Shown: piece after piece, positions 25,975 to 33,134 of the stretch | Position numbering within the stretch: the first letter of the stretch is position 1 | Layout: each line of letters begins with the position of its first letter | IMG/VR virus record: IMGVR_UViG_3300032282_003810 | Coordinates: 1 to 37,189 of that record | Length of the DNA: 37,189 nt | DNA from: a virus | Strand: one strand, 5' to 3' | Translations under genes and position numbers: made by a program | The notes under the pieces: generated by a model | The model's input: the letters and a program-made list of their open reading frames with translations, nothing else | The model's database searches: none | What the model was told of the DNA's origin: nothing

Positions 25975-25987
25975 AACTATTATTATA
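25975..25987 (-). promoter_or_regulatory. Leaderless-type -10 box of dps
   Basis: Minus-strand TATAAT (25982-25987), 7 nt before ATG; just downstream of a pseudoknot. Confidence 0.55.
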
Positions 25988-25997
25988 GCATAAGAAA

Positions 25998-26029
25998 TGA
26001 GCAGTTTATAGACGACTGCTCAGGTCTAT
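25998..26029 (-). ncRNA. H-type RNA pseudoknot, copy 6 of 7
   Basis: Minus strand: stem 1 ATAGAC/GTCTAT (6 bp) around CTGAGCAGTC; TGAGCAGT pairs with ACTGCTCA (8 bp). The strongest copy. A TGCTC further upstream (26067-26071) could compete for GAGCA, and GTCAGC/GCTGA hairpin arms lie between, so the pstS-dps spacer may switch structures. Confidence 0.75.
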
Positions 26030-26122
26030 CAGCCACGGGTTTCAGCCTGCTGACTCTCTTTTCATCGAGCATCCGTTGTAAAACCTCTTCAAGTCTTAAT
26101 CGGAATGTTATATATTATACTA

Positions 26123-27169
26123 CTATTTTGAACTTATTTCTGCTACCCTTGCCTTTGAAAACTTAAGCATAGCGCTTCTGATTGGAGAGTATCCAAGGTC
26201 TTCAGCTTTCTTGCCACAAGTATCAAGCATAAAGTTAAAGAACTTTTTAACTGAATCATTCTTTGAGTTCTTTTCTTTGTATGCTACTCCATAAGTAAAG
26301 GTAGATATGTTATAGGATAGTTTATTAGGGTTCTTATAGTTTATCTTAACTACCCCGCTTTTATCTGGAACAAAATCTCCAAGGAATACTGATGCTGCGG
26401 AAATAGTTGGCTGCATAAACCTTCCAGCCTCATTCTCAACAGACACCGTTTTAAGTCCCCTTGCGTATGATATCTCATTGTATCCAATAGATCCGTTTGT
26501 ACTTCCTTGAACCATTGCAACCCCTTGTGATCCTGAAGCACTATTCATATAAACGCTCTTTGAAATATCAGTAGGAAATGCATTAGCAAAATTTTTATTT
26601 CCTGGCTTTGTCCAGATTGTTGGAGCAACAGCATTAAGGTATGAAGTAAAAACTTCTGAGGTTCCAGATCCATCAATGCGATAGACAACCCTAATCTTTG
26701 TTTCTGGTATCTTAGGTACTCTTGTTCCTATTAGGTTTTCTTTTAGTATTTGTGGATCATTCCACATTGTTATTTGTCCCGCAAAAACTTTGGCTAATGT
26801 ATCTCTGCTCATCTTAATATTAATTTTATATCCATCAAGTCTATAGATAATCCCAACTGGACCTGCAACCAATGGAACGTATACAAATTCTTTTGATGGT
26901 TTAATTTCTGATGCTGAGTATGGAACATCTGACATAGCAAAATCCATTACACCGTTTGTAAGCATGTTCTTTCCAGCACCAGATCCAATGGCATTATAGC
27001 CAACAGAGTCTGCTCCAGACTTAGTAAATTCAATCCTACATCTGTCTATAAAGTTAGCAGCAAATGAGGATCCAGCACCTTGTAGGTTATCGGCATGTGA
27101 AGTAGTAATAAAAAAAGCATTGGATATTATTGCCAATGCTATGGGTAAAACAATGAATTTAGATTTCAT
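26123..27169 (-). CDS. pstS: PstS phosphate-binding protein
   Basis: A 348-residue protein. Residues 1-26 form a signal peptide ending TSHA. GAGSSFAANFIDRC, then YNAIGSGAGKNML, DFAMSDVPY and RIDGSGTSEVFTSYL are the phosphate-contacting PstS motifs. No lipobox Cys at the cleavage site, unlike many Gram-positive PstS. It would capture phosphate for the host Pst ABC transporter during infection. Normal length. Flanked on both sides by pseudoknots. Confidence 0.92.
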   Translation of the reverse strand: MKSKFIVLPIALAIISNAFFITTSHADNLQGAGSSFAANFIDRCRIEFTKSGADSVGYNAIGSGAGKNMLTNGVMDFAMSDVPYSASEIKPSKEFVYVPLVAGPVGIIYRLDGYKINIKMSRDTLAKVFAGQITMWNDPQILKENLIGTRVPKIPETKIRVVYRIDGSGTSEVFTSYLNAVAPTIWTKPGNKNFANAFPTDISKSVYMNSASGSQGVAMVQGSTNGSIGYNEISYARGLKTVSVENEAGRFMQPTISAASVFLGDFVPDKSGVVKINYKNPNKLSYNISTFTYGVAYKEKNSKNDSVKKFFNFMLDTCGKKAEDLGYSPIRSAMLKFSKARVAEISSK

Positions 27170-27181
27170 AATTATATTGTA
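27170..27181 (-). promoter_or_regulatory. Leaderless-type -10 box of pstS
   Basis: Minus-strand TACAAT (27176-27181), 6 nt before ATG. No obvious Pho box was seen upstream. Confidence 0.5.
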
Positions 27182-27243
27182 TCGTGTTCAAGTCTATATT
27201 CTTAGTAAAATTGGTTAACGCAATCATAACTTTGAGTGAATAA

Positions 27244-27271
27244 TGAGCCTTTTAAACACATGCTCAGGTGT
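27244..27271 (-). ncRNA. H-type RNA pseudoknot, copy 7 of 7
   Basis: Minus strand: stem 1 ACAC/GTGT around CTGAGCAT; TGAGC pairs with GCTCA after TTAAAAG. Preceded by an 8-bp hairpin CTTGTGTG/CACACAAG (about 27272-27320). Between hsp20 and pstS. Confidence 0.7.
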
Positions 27272-27322
27272 ATCTTGTGTGCTTCCTACACTTTCCCAAA
27301 TGTCCACCGACACACAAGAATG

Positions 27323-27739
27323 TTAGTTGATAGTGATAGTTTTAGGCTTCTTATCTTCAGGAACAATACGGTCTACATTAATATGTAGCATACCATCCTT
27401 CATTTCAGCCCCAGTTACTTCCATATACTCTCCAAGAGCAAATGATCGTACAAATTTACGACCAGCAATACCCTTGTGAACTATTTCAGCATCTGTTACT
27501 TCTACAATCTCACCCTTGATAATGAGAGTTCCATTATCTACTGAGACATCAATATCTTCCCTGGAAAATCCAGCAATAGCTAATGAAATTCTGTATGTAT
27601 CTTCATCTAATTTAAGAAGATCATAAGGTGGATATGAGTGTGAATTTGTCTTATGTGCTGTATTAAGACGGCTTAACTCTCTGTTAAAGCCAATAAAAAA
27701 AGGATCATTAAATAGATCCATAGCAAATTGTGTTACCAT
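27323..27739 (-). CDS. Hsp20 small heat-shock protein (IbpA-like)
   Basis: A 138-residue protein. YPPYDLLKLDEDTYRISLAI opens an alpha-crystallin domain (about 36-130) with AGFSREDIDVSV, then HKGIAGRKFVRSF, and the closing KPKTITIN. This is the IbpA class seen in many phages. It would hold unfolding proteins, perhaps virion components. AAAGGGG ribosome-binding site and a TTGACT-N17-TATAAT promoter. Confidence 0.9.
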   Translation of the reverse strand: MVTQFAMDLFNDPFFIGFNRELSRLNTAHKTNSHSYPPYDLLKLDEDTYRISLAIAGFSREDIDVSVDNGTLIIKGEIVEVTDAEIVHKGIAGRKFVRSFALGEYMEVTGAEMKDGMLHINVDRIVPEDKKPKTITIN

Positions 27740-27794
27740 GTTATTCCCCTTTCAAGCGAATAAATTAATGTACCCCCGTAGGCAGTACAATAAT

Positions 27795-27823
27795 ATTATA
27801 GCATAGAAAAACAGGCCAGTCAA
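27795..27823 (-). promoter_or_regulatory. Promoter TTGACT-N17-TATAAT of hsp20
   Basis: On the minus strand, overlapping the terminator of the upstream gene; leader of about 50 nt. Confidence 0.65.
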
Positions 27824-27838
27824 GTGCCCTGACCTGTT
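27806..27838 (-). terminator. Rho-independent terminator
   Basis: Minus strand AACAGGTCAG pairs with CTGGCCTGTT (10 bp, one G-U), followed by a short T-run; ends the 27855 transcript. Confidence 0.75.
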
Positions 27839-27854
27839 AATCTTATTTTATATT

Positions 27855-28157
27855 TTATAGAGTTTTGCTTGCTGGCTTAGAGCCACCAGATGACTTCTTA
27901 GCTGCTGGCTTCTTCTTAGCAGCTTTCTTAACAACCTTGGCAGCCTTTAGTACAGAATCTACTTCTGCTACTGCAGGAAGGCGTCCAAAAGCCTTATCGT
28001 TAGGGTTAATTGCTCTTAATGCTACGGGCGCTACAGCTGCCAATAGTGAGTATGCAAGAGTCTTAGGATCTGTAACCCCAGACATGTATAGTGCGATTCC
28101 TGCACCAAGTACAGATCTTGCGTATGATGCTAGTAGTGCTTTAATTTGTTCATTCAT
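27855..28157 (-). CDS. Membrane protein with Lys-rich tail (holin-like)
   Basis: A 100-residue protein. Two short hydrophobic stretches (SVLGAGIALYMSG and LAYSLLAAVAPVALRA) followed by a Lys/Ala/Pro-rich basic tail. The arrangement resembles phage holins, though no lysin is adjacent (nearest at 33135). TAGGAGG ribosome-binding site overlaps the upstream stop. Confidence 0.6.
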   Translation of the reverse strand: MNEQIKALLASYARSVLGAGIALYMSGVTDPKTLAYSLLAAVAPVALRAINPNDKAFGRLPAVAEVDSVLKAAKVVKKAAKKKPAAKKSSGGSKPASKTL

Positions 28158-28167
28158 AATTTTCCTC

Positions 28168-28326
28168 CTAGGATATGAAATTGGTTAGTAACGTAAAACC
28201 AATCCATAGACCAATAATTCCTGCGACTCCCGCAAAAACTGGTGGTGCTGGGACTGGCAATTTGAATGCAGCAAAAACAATGCCACATCCAAAACCTGTT
28301 AGTGTTGATAATATAATATCTTTCAT
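28168..28326 (-). CDS. XapX-like membrane protein
   Basis: A 52-residue protein: two transmembrane helices joined by FKLPVPAPPVFAGVAGIIG. The LPVPAPP hinge is the signature of the XapX (DUF1427) family, small bacterial inner-membrane proteins of unknown function. ATGA overlap with the upstream gene. Confidence 0.75.
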   Translation of the reverse strand: MKDIILSTLTGFGCGIVFAAFKLPVPAPPVFAGVAGIIGLWIGFTLLTNFIS

Positions 28327-28487
28327 TTATAATCTCTTTCCGTTAGTTCTTGATGATGATATTTGCAAACATCTATAATTCTTGTTTCTATTGCATAGAT
28401 TTTTTCTGATTCAAGATTGCAACCTACAACATGGCATGAAAAAAAGGCATCATATGCCAAATCTTGATAGGACTTGAAAGTTATCAT
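28323..28487 (-). CDS. 54-residue hypothetical protein
   Basis: MITFKSYQDLAYDAFFSC, later CKYHHQELTERDYK. Three Cys and three His could bind a metal. ATGA overlaps with both neighbours. Confidence 0.6.
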   Translation of the reverse strand: MITFKSYQDLAYDAFFSCHVVGCNLESEKIYAIETRIIDVCKYHHQELTERDYK

Positions 28488-28921
28488 GTATCTAGTTTAC
28501 CATAGTCCTCTGGCAATATAGATTTGATAGTTTTATACCCCTCAATTATGCTTAATCTTTGTTCTTCAAGCAGAATTGGTGGAGCATATTGTTCTAAATA
28601 ATCAATAGTTGGACCAACATTATTAATAAAACTATTAATCTGAGCCTGTGTTATTTCAATATAATCAAAAGCCCAATCACGAGATTGAGAAATGAAAACT
28701 AAAAAGTCATCCCTTGACTTAGATTCTTCATCTACTTTATTTTCAAGGGATAGCCTAAGTTCTTCAGAAATAATATTTTTATCAATGTATGCTTGTAGAA
28801 TTTCATGCGTTAATGAAAGATTTTTTATTCTTAATTTAAAAGAATTAATCGTTAGGTAAGTAAAAGCTGTAATCAAAATAATAAATACAAAAAAATCAAA
28901 CACTTTCTTTTCCTCCTTCAC
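28484..28921 (-). CDS. Membrane-anchored helical protein
   Basis: A 145-residue protein with one N-terminal transmembrane helix (about 9-26, FDFFVFIILITAFTYLTI) and a helical body predicted outside or along the membrane. No family recognised. ATGA with the next gene; overlaps the upstream gene. Confidence 0.65.
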   Translation of the reverse strand: MKEEKKVFDFFVFIILITAFTYLTINSFKLRIKNLSLTHEILQAYIDKNIISEELRLSLENKVDEESKSRDDFLVFISQSRDWAFDYIEITQAQINSFINNVGPTIDYLEQYAPPILLEEQRLSIIEGYKTIKSILPEDYGKLDT

Positions 28922-29135
28922 GAACTAACATGACTATTGCTCCATTCATTTCTAAAGCTTTTTTAACTTTAATCATATATTCAACAGCAATTCTTTTATC
29001 TTCACTATTTAAAGAAAAAAAATCTTTTTCACTTGCTTTAACAGTAATAAAATGATCGTGGTCTACTAAAGTTACTTTAAAATTTTTAGGTGGATCAATT
29101 GATCTAAATGCTCTTTTCATTTCATTTGTATACAT
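28896..29135 (-). CDS. Hypothetical protein
   Basis: A 79-residue protein; MYTNEMKRAFRSIDPPKN is chosen because it forms TAATG with the WhiB stop (an earlier ATG at 29162 lies inside that gene). Beta strands FKVTLVDHDHFITVKA then helix. The VDHDHFITV segment resembles small phage proteins of unknown function. Confidence 0.6.
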   Translation of the reverse strand: MYTNEMKRAFRSIDPPKNFKVTLVDHDHFITVKASEKDFFSLNSEDKRIAVEYMIKVKKALEMNGAIVMLVREGGKESV

Positions 29136-29419
29136 TATTGTTCCGTTGTTAATGATTTCCAAATGTTTGCCCAGTCTTTTTTAGTTTTATGAAGATTAAA
29201 CTCTTTAGAAATGTTTCCATTTTCTAAAAATATTCCACCCCAAACTCCCCATTCTTTTTGAGAAACACCAACGGCAAAACATTGTTTTTTAACTGGACAG
29301 CCAGCGCATAAAACATCAATAGCTAGTCTTAAATCAACCTCTTCTTCATACTTTTCAAAAAATAAATTTGTATCGTATTCAAAACAAGATGCGCTATCTT
29401 TCCATTTATGTTTAGACAT
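29135..29419 (-). CDS. WhiB-family iron-sulfur regulator
   Basis: A 94-residue protein from MSKHKWKDSASC. Four conserved Cys (C12, C38, C41, C47 in CAGCPVKKQC) ligate a [4Fe-4S] cluster, and GVWGG (58-62) is the WhiB turn that contacts sigma factor region 4. WhiB proteins are confined to actinobacteria and their phages. The basic DNA-binding tail is modest. It may redirect host sigma-A promoters or sense oxidative state. Overlaps the upstream gene. Confidence 0.92.
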   Translation of the reverse strand: MSKHKWKDSASCFEYDTNLFFEKYEEEVDLRLAIDVLCAGCPVKKQCFAVGVSQKEWGVWGGIFLENGNISKEFNLHKTKKDWANIWKSLTTEQ

Positions 29420-29630
29420 TATTCTTAACAAACTTATCTGGAATATTCCATCCAGCTTCAGTTACTGGAAACTTTTTTTGTAAAAACCATCTACCTTTTG
29501 AAAAAACACCGTCTTTTGATGTTCTTGCACTTTCAGATTGGTATCTATTTACTACATCCCAACCATCCCAAAATAAACTTTTGTTAGATGCAACGATTGA
29601 TTCCATTTTTTCTAATGATTTAATATTCAT
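29412..29630 (-). CDS. Hypothetical protein upstream of whiB
   Basis: A 72-residue protein (MNIKSLEKMESIVASNK, then LFWDGWDVVNRYQSES and GRWFLQKKFPVTEAGW). I recall similar 'FWDGWDVV ... W-L-K' proteins in actinophages without function. AAGGAATAAA precedes the ATG. Confidence 0.65.
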   Translation of the reverse strand: MNIKSLEKMESIVASNKSLFWDGWDVVNRYQSESARTSKDGVFSKGRWFLQKKFPVTEAGWNIPDKFVKNNV

Positions 29631-29639
29631 TTTATTCCT

Positions 29640-29990
29640 TTAGTGACGATATATTCCAACATCAATATTTTTGTGTTGAGCTACTGCTACCAGTTTAGAT
29701 ACTGGTTCTTTTGGATTACTTAAAAAAGCAAAATGATTAATTGAATCAAAGTTTTCTTCAATCCAACTTGGTGCAACATTGTAAAACTTAATCTTTTTAC
29801 CTCTTGCTTTTAATCCTCTTTCAGATAAATTAGAGAACTCTGAAACCATAGCATTAATTTTTGCTGGTCCAGCAGAGTATATATAAAAATAAGGATCTTC
29901 ATGAGGAATTCCAGACATAGCTACTGCCATTGCCCTCAAGAATATATTATAGTCGTCAAAACCAGTAGTACCTTGAACCCCAATTATCAC
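29640..29990 (-). CDS. Rossmann-like protein (DprA/SLOG-like shape)
   Basis: A 116-residue protein with a GTG start behind GACGGGAAA. N-terminal IIGVQGTTGFDDYNIFLRAM resembles the strand-loop-helix of SLOG/DUF2493 proteins ('GSR-F-DY...L'), and YIYSAGPAKINAMVSEF the second strand. Nucleotide binding is plausible; catalytic residues are not clear. Confidence 0.5.
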   Translation of the reverse strand: MIIGVQGTTGFDDYNIFLRAMAVAMSGIPHEDPYFYIYSAGPAKINAMVSEFSNLSERGLKARGKKIKFYNVAPSWIEENFDSINHFAFLSNPKEPVSKLVAVAQHKNIDVGIYRH

Positions 29991-29991
29991 T

Positions 29992-30396
29992 TTATTTCCC
30001 GTCTCTTAGCTTATCTACGATAAACATTATCTTATCTAATTGTACCCTATCCATGTTTATGATGTCAAGTACCTGTGCATTATTTTTATCAAAACCATTT
30101 TCATTAATATCTGCTACATAGAAAATATTATCTATTACCCAATAGGCTTTATCTTCAAGAATAATAACCTTAACATTGGTTCTTTCTTCATGATTTCTTG
30201 ACTGACGATTTATTTTCTTTTTTTCAAATTTTACAGAAGAAAGTAGTGGTTTAATTATTTCGTGTATATGACTTTGACTATAGGTAAAATTATTTTTTGG
30301 TTGATTTATATTTTCATTTTTAAAAAAAAATTTAGCTACGACAAATAATACTATTAAAGTAGATAAAGATCCAGTTAAATATTCCACAGCAATCAC
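29992..30396 (-). CDS. Membrane-anchored hypothetical protein (GTG start)
   Basis: A 134-residue protein. N-terminal helix (LSTLIVLFVVAKFFF) is a membrane anchor; the C-terminal half is a beta-alpha domain (VKVIILEDKAYWVIDNIFY). The GTG start is supported by a TATAAT exactly 6 nt upstream, so leaderless GTG initiation is likely. Confidence 0.65.
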   Translation of the reverse strand: MIAVEYLTGSLSTLIVLFVVAKFFFKNENINQPKNNFTYSQSHIHEIIKPLLSSVKFEKKKINRQSRNHEERTNVKVIILEDKAYWVIDNIFYVADINENGFDKNNAQVLDIINMDRVQLDKIMFIVDKLRDGK

Positions 30397-30408
30397 TGTT
30401 TCATTATA
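30397..30408 (-). promoter_or_regulatory. Leaderless -10 box before a GTG start
   Basis: Minus-strand TATAAT (30403-30408), 6 nt, GTG at 30396; overlaps the stop of the upstream gene. Confidence 0.55.
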
Positions 30409-30733
30409 CCACTAAGAGCCTAATTATTTCTTTTAAAGTATGCTGATGGTTTTTATTTAATTTAGACACTTCATCAACATCAAAAGCTTTAGGTAAAAGT
30501 TTAACAATTGGATTTTTTTCTGTTACATCCATAGAAATAAATCCATATTGCCATAATGCCATAGTCTCCATAGAAAAATTTGCAGCAACTTCATTATGAA
30601 GTTTTGGATCTACTTCTATAAGTTTTTCAGTAAAATTATATAATAGCTCTCCAGTTTCCATGTCAACTCCAGCAACCTCAAGTGCTCCATTAAGAATTAA
30701 ATCTTTAATGATCTCATCTTCGCTATTTTGCAT
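30404..30733 (-). CDS. Helical hypothetical protein
   Basis: A 109-residue acidic helical protein (MQNSEDEIIKDLILNGALE). GGAGTAAATA before the ATG. It lies directly downstream of the glycosyltransferase. No family recognised. Confidence 0.65.
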   Translation of the reverse strand: MQNSEDEIIKDLILNGALEVAGVDMETGELLYNFTEKLIEVDPKLHNEVAANFSMETMALWQYGFISMDVTEKNPIVKLLPKAFDVDEVSKLNKNHQHTLKEIIRLLVV

Positions 30734-30736
30734 TAT

Positions 30737-31807
30737 TTACTCCTCAAATCCCATTTTTTCTTTTGCTTCTAATAAAGAATTTTTATCTGGGGCGCCCCAA
30801 TATCCTAAATATTCTCCATTAAAAATTTTTTTATAATTAATTTCTGACATTTTATTGCTATATTCTAAATATTTCCAGCCAGATTCTGTATTACAATCAG
30901 AGGGGCTTCGATAGTTCCATTCTGGATCTGTTAGCTTTGGCTGACTGCTGTATGGTTCATCATTTGGTTCGGTTTTACCATAAACCAATAATAGTGGATC
31001 TTGCATTGAAAAAATTTTATAACCTCTAGATATTAATCTTAAACTTTGATTAATTTGATCACCATGAAAAGTGTCCGCAGGATCGTGCATAACTTCCCTA
31101 ATTACGGAATATTTAAAAAATACTAATGAAGCATGTATACAATTAACTTCAGGATATTTTTCATCACCAAATTCATGACGTCCATATGTAATTGGTCTAC
31201 CTACATCAAGTGGACTAAAACTATTTCCTTGCCAACCATTAAGTATTATTTCTGGTCTTGAAAGTTTATAGTTTGGTAGCTCATGATAATTATTATTATA
31301 AGGATCTATTTCTTTAATACCACTCTTTTCAAAGATTTCATCATAAGATAAAAGAGTATCTCTATCATTAACATTATAATACAAATTTCCTCTTGGAATA
31401 GCACTTAAAATTATTTTATCTGTTTGTGCAATTTCCTTAACTTTATTAAAATTTTCTATTAATTTTAAATCCCAATCTTTTGTAAAAACTGTATGAGAAT
31501 CTATTTGTAAAACATAGTCATAATCTTTATTTGCTAAAAGAGATGCGTTCATTCTTCCAAAACCTGTTCCCATTGGCGCAGGCGTAAGTATCTCAGTATA
31601 AAAAATTTGAGGATTATTTGTAAAAAATTCATCATCCCACAAAGATTTTTCTTTCTGTAATATATTATTAAACACTCCAAAGAATACTCTACTTTGATTG
31701 CCAGACTGTAAAATTGCGCTTTTGATTGTATGTTTAATTAAATATTCATTACATGCTGCTATTGTAACAAAAATAGTTTTATCTATAGGATCTTTATTGA
31801 TCTCCAT
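30737..31807 (-). CDS. GlcNAc-type GT-A glycosyltransferase
   Basis: A 356-residue protein. N-terminal TIFVTIAACNEYLIKHTIKS and VFFGVFNNI form the nucleotide-sugar Rossmann half; YVLQIDSHTVFTKDWD (about 98-113) holds the D-x-H metal motif. The order matches the GlcNAc glycosyltransferase family (PF11397, Skp1-type). It overlaps the thioredoxin gene by 14 bases. Could modify host surface glycans or virion proteins. Confidence 0.75.
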   Translation of the reverse strand: MEINKDPIDKTIFVTIAACNEYLIKHTIKSAILQSGNQSRVFFGVFNNILQKEKSLWDDEFFTNNPQIFYTEILTPAPMGTGFGRMNASLLANKDYDYVLQIDSHTVFTKDWDLKLIENFNKVKEIAQTDKIILSAIPRGNLYYNVNDRDTLLSYDEIFEKSGIKEIDPYNNNYHELPNYKLSRPEIILNGWQGNSFSPLDVGRPITYGRHEFGDEKYPEVNCIHASLVFFKYSVIREVMHDPADTFHGDQINQSLRLISRGYKIFSMQDPLLLVYGKTEPNDEPYSSQPKLTDPEWNYRSPSDCNTESGWKYLEYSNKMSEINYKKIFNGEYLGYWGAPDKNSLLEAKEKMGFEE

Positions 31808-32057
31808 AGTTAATTAGCTCCTCTAGTTGGACCTTTGTTTTGGCACCAGTTGTCCTATGAATCTCCTGATTATTATTAATTACAACAAATGTTGGCACAG
31901 ACTTTATATTAAAATCGCTTGCCATTTCCATCTCAATATCAACATCAATGATATAAAACCTTGTTTCAGACTGATCTTTATTTAGTTCTTCTACAAGTGG
32001 TCTTGTCCTCTTACAAGGATTACACCATTCTGCTGTAAAATATAATACAGTATTCAA
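31794..32057 (-). CDS. Thioredoxin-like protein (TTG start)
   Basis: An 87-residue minimal thioredoxin. Active site WCNPC (C12, C15) and the cis-Pro loop VPTF (about 54). The usual WCGPC is altered to CNPC, which would shift redox potential. TTG start directly after the SNase stop; GGTAAG upstream is a weak ribosome-binding site. Could recycle the GPx-like protein or serve a ribonucleotide reductase. Confidence 0.88.
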   Translation of the reverse strand: MNTVLYFTAEWCNPCKRTRPLVEELNKDQSETRFYIIDVDIEMEMASDFNIKSVPTFVVINNNQEIHRTTGAKTKVQLEELINYGDQ

Positions 32058-32465
32058 TTACTTACCAGACTTTTTTCTTGCTTTAGCAAGTGCCTCAAAA
32101 TCTTTTACCTTTGTGTCTCCAAGGTAACCCCAAGCATATCCATCATTAATCATCATGTCATTAAGGGATACTGTGTCTCCATTGATATATACCCAGCCCA
32201 AAATGCGACCATACTTCTCAGATGAATCCATCTTTTCAGTCTTAATTACAACAGATTTGGCATCCTTTAGAGCTTTCTTTAGATACTCTTTAGCTTCAAG
32301 ACCAAGAGCTTTTTCTTTTAGATCCTTTGTGCGAGATTCGGGTGTATCAATACCAGCTAATCTAACACGAGATGCAAATAGGATATCAAACCCTAAATCA
32401 ATAAGAACATCAATGGTATCTCCATCTACGACATTCTCTACTTTTCTTACATAGTATTCATACAT
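32058..32465 (-). CDS. Thermonuclease (SNase) family nuclease
   Basis: A 135-residue protein. VVDGDTIDV, RLAGIDTPE (R35, D40, E43) and YGR (R87) reproduce the Ca2+ site and catalytic residues of staphylococcal nuclease. No signal peptide, so it acts in the cytoplasm or after lysis. Likely degrades host DNA or RNA. Overlaps the upstream gene by one base. Confidence 0.9.
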   Translation of the reverse strand: MYEYYVRKVENVVDGDTIDVLIDLGFDILFASRVRLAGIDTPESRTKDLKEKALGLEAKEYLKKALKDAKSVVIKTEKMDSSEKYGRILGWVYINGDTVSLNDMMINDGYAWGYLGDTKVKDFEALAKARKKSGK

Positions 32466-32719
32466 TAGTAGTCTTTACCTTTCGCTTTATCTTCAATAAG
32501 TTTATCTCGTTCATCTATAATGGTAATAGCAAAGCCCATCATTTTTTTATATCCATCTGAATCATTCATTATTTTATTATAATGATGTCCACAAAATAAC
32601 AATTCTCCATTTAAGCCAGTAACTTTAGTTAAAGCTTCCGCACCGCAAGAATCACAGCGATCTAATGGTGATAGCAACCATTTAATTTTTTCGTCTAAGG
32701 CTTCTAACATGGTATTCAT
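32465..32719 (-). CDS. DUF7455-like zinc protein
   Basis: An 84-residue protein with DRCDSCGAEALTKV, GELLFCGHHYNK: two CxxC/CxHH halves of a zinc ribbon, the layout of actinobacterial DUF7455 proteins. N-terminal MLEALDEKIKWLLSP is helical. The family is another actinobacterial indicator. Confidence 0.7.
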   Translation of the reverse strand: MNTMLEALDEKIKWLLSPLDRCDSCGAEALTKVTGLNGELLFCGHHYNKIMNDSDGYKKMMGFAITIIDERDKLIEDKAKGKDY

Positions 32720-32725
32720 AGTATA

Positions 32726-32914
32726 CTACTTCTTTCTATTATCAGTGGAATAAAATCCACTACCGTTAAAAACTGCTCCTATATTAGAGTATACACGTTC
32801 CAATGGTAGATTGCAAGTTTCGCAATCATAACCTGGATCGTCTTCTTTAATTGAACGAACTTTTAAAATTGTATCTTCACAAAATCCAGTACATCTATAT
32901 TCATATGCTGGCAT
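32726..32914 (-). CDS. FmdB-type zinc-ribbon protein
   Basis: A 62-residue protein starting MPAYEYRCTGFCEDTI with CETCNLPLERVYS and FNGSGFYSTD. This is the FmdB regulatory-protein zinc ribbon with its typical 'F-G-GFY-TD' end. Role unknown. One-base overlap with the upstream gene. Confidence 0.82.
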   Translation of the reverse strand: MPAYEYRCTGFCEDTILKVRSIKEDDPGYDCETCNLPLERVYSNIGAVFNGSGFYSTDNRKK

Positions 32915-33132
32915 TAGTCTATCTTTTTTCCAAACTTAGCCCAAACTCTTTCATGTAGAAAATATCCAAACATTTCGCATCCTGTGTATATGATTGCAAA
33001 TGTAGAGGCATACTCCCAATGAGCTTCTCCAGTAATAGCTTTTTCAAAGAAATAAACTAGTGTACCAACAAATCCAATATGAACTGCTGGCCAAGTAATT
33101 GATTTATAGAAACTTCTCTTGTTTGATTCCAT
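32914..33132 (-). CDS. DUF2061 membrane protein
   Basis: A 72-residue protein: KRSFYKSITWPAVHIG, two membrane segments (IGFVGTLVYFF and TFAIIYTGCEMFGYF), ending HERVW. The KSITW and HERVW ends are diagnostic of DUF2061. Sits between lysin and FmdB genes. Function unknown. Confidence 0.8.
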   Translation of the reverse strand: MESNKRSFYKSITWPAVHIGFVGTLVYFFEKAITGEAHWEYASTFAIIYTGCEMFGYFLHERVWAKFGKKID

Positions 33133-33134
33133 GA

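Noticed and set aside
29640-29990. Toxin/antitoxin or restriction system around the small minus-strand genes 28484-30733
   Set aside because: No recognisable toxin, methyltransferase or nuclease motif in these proteins; only weak SLOG-like shape in one.
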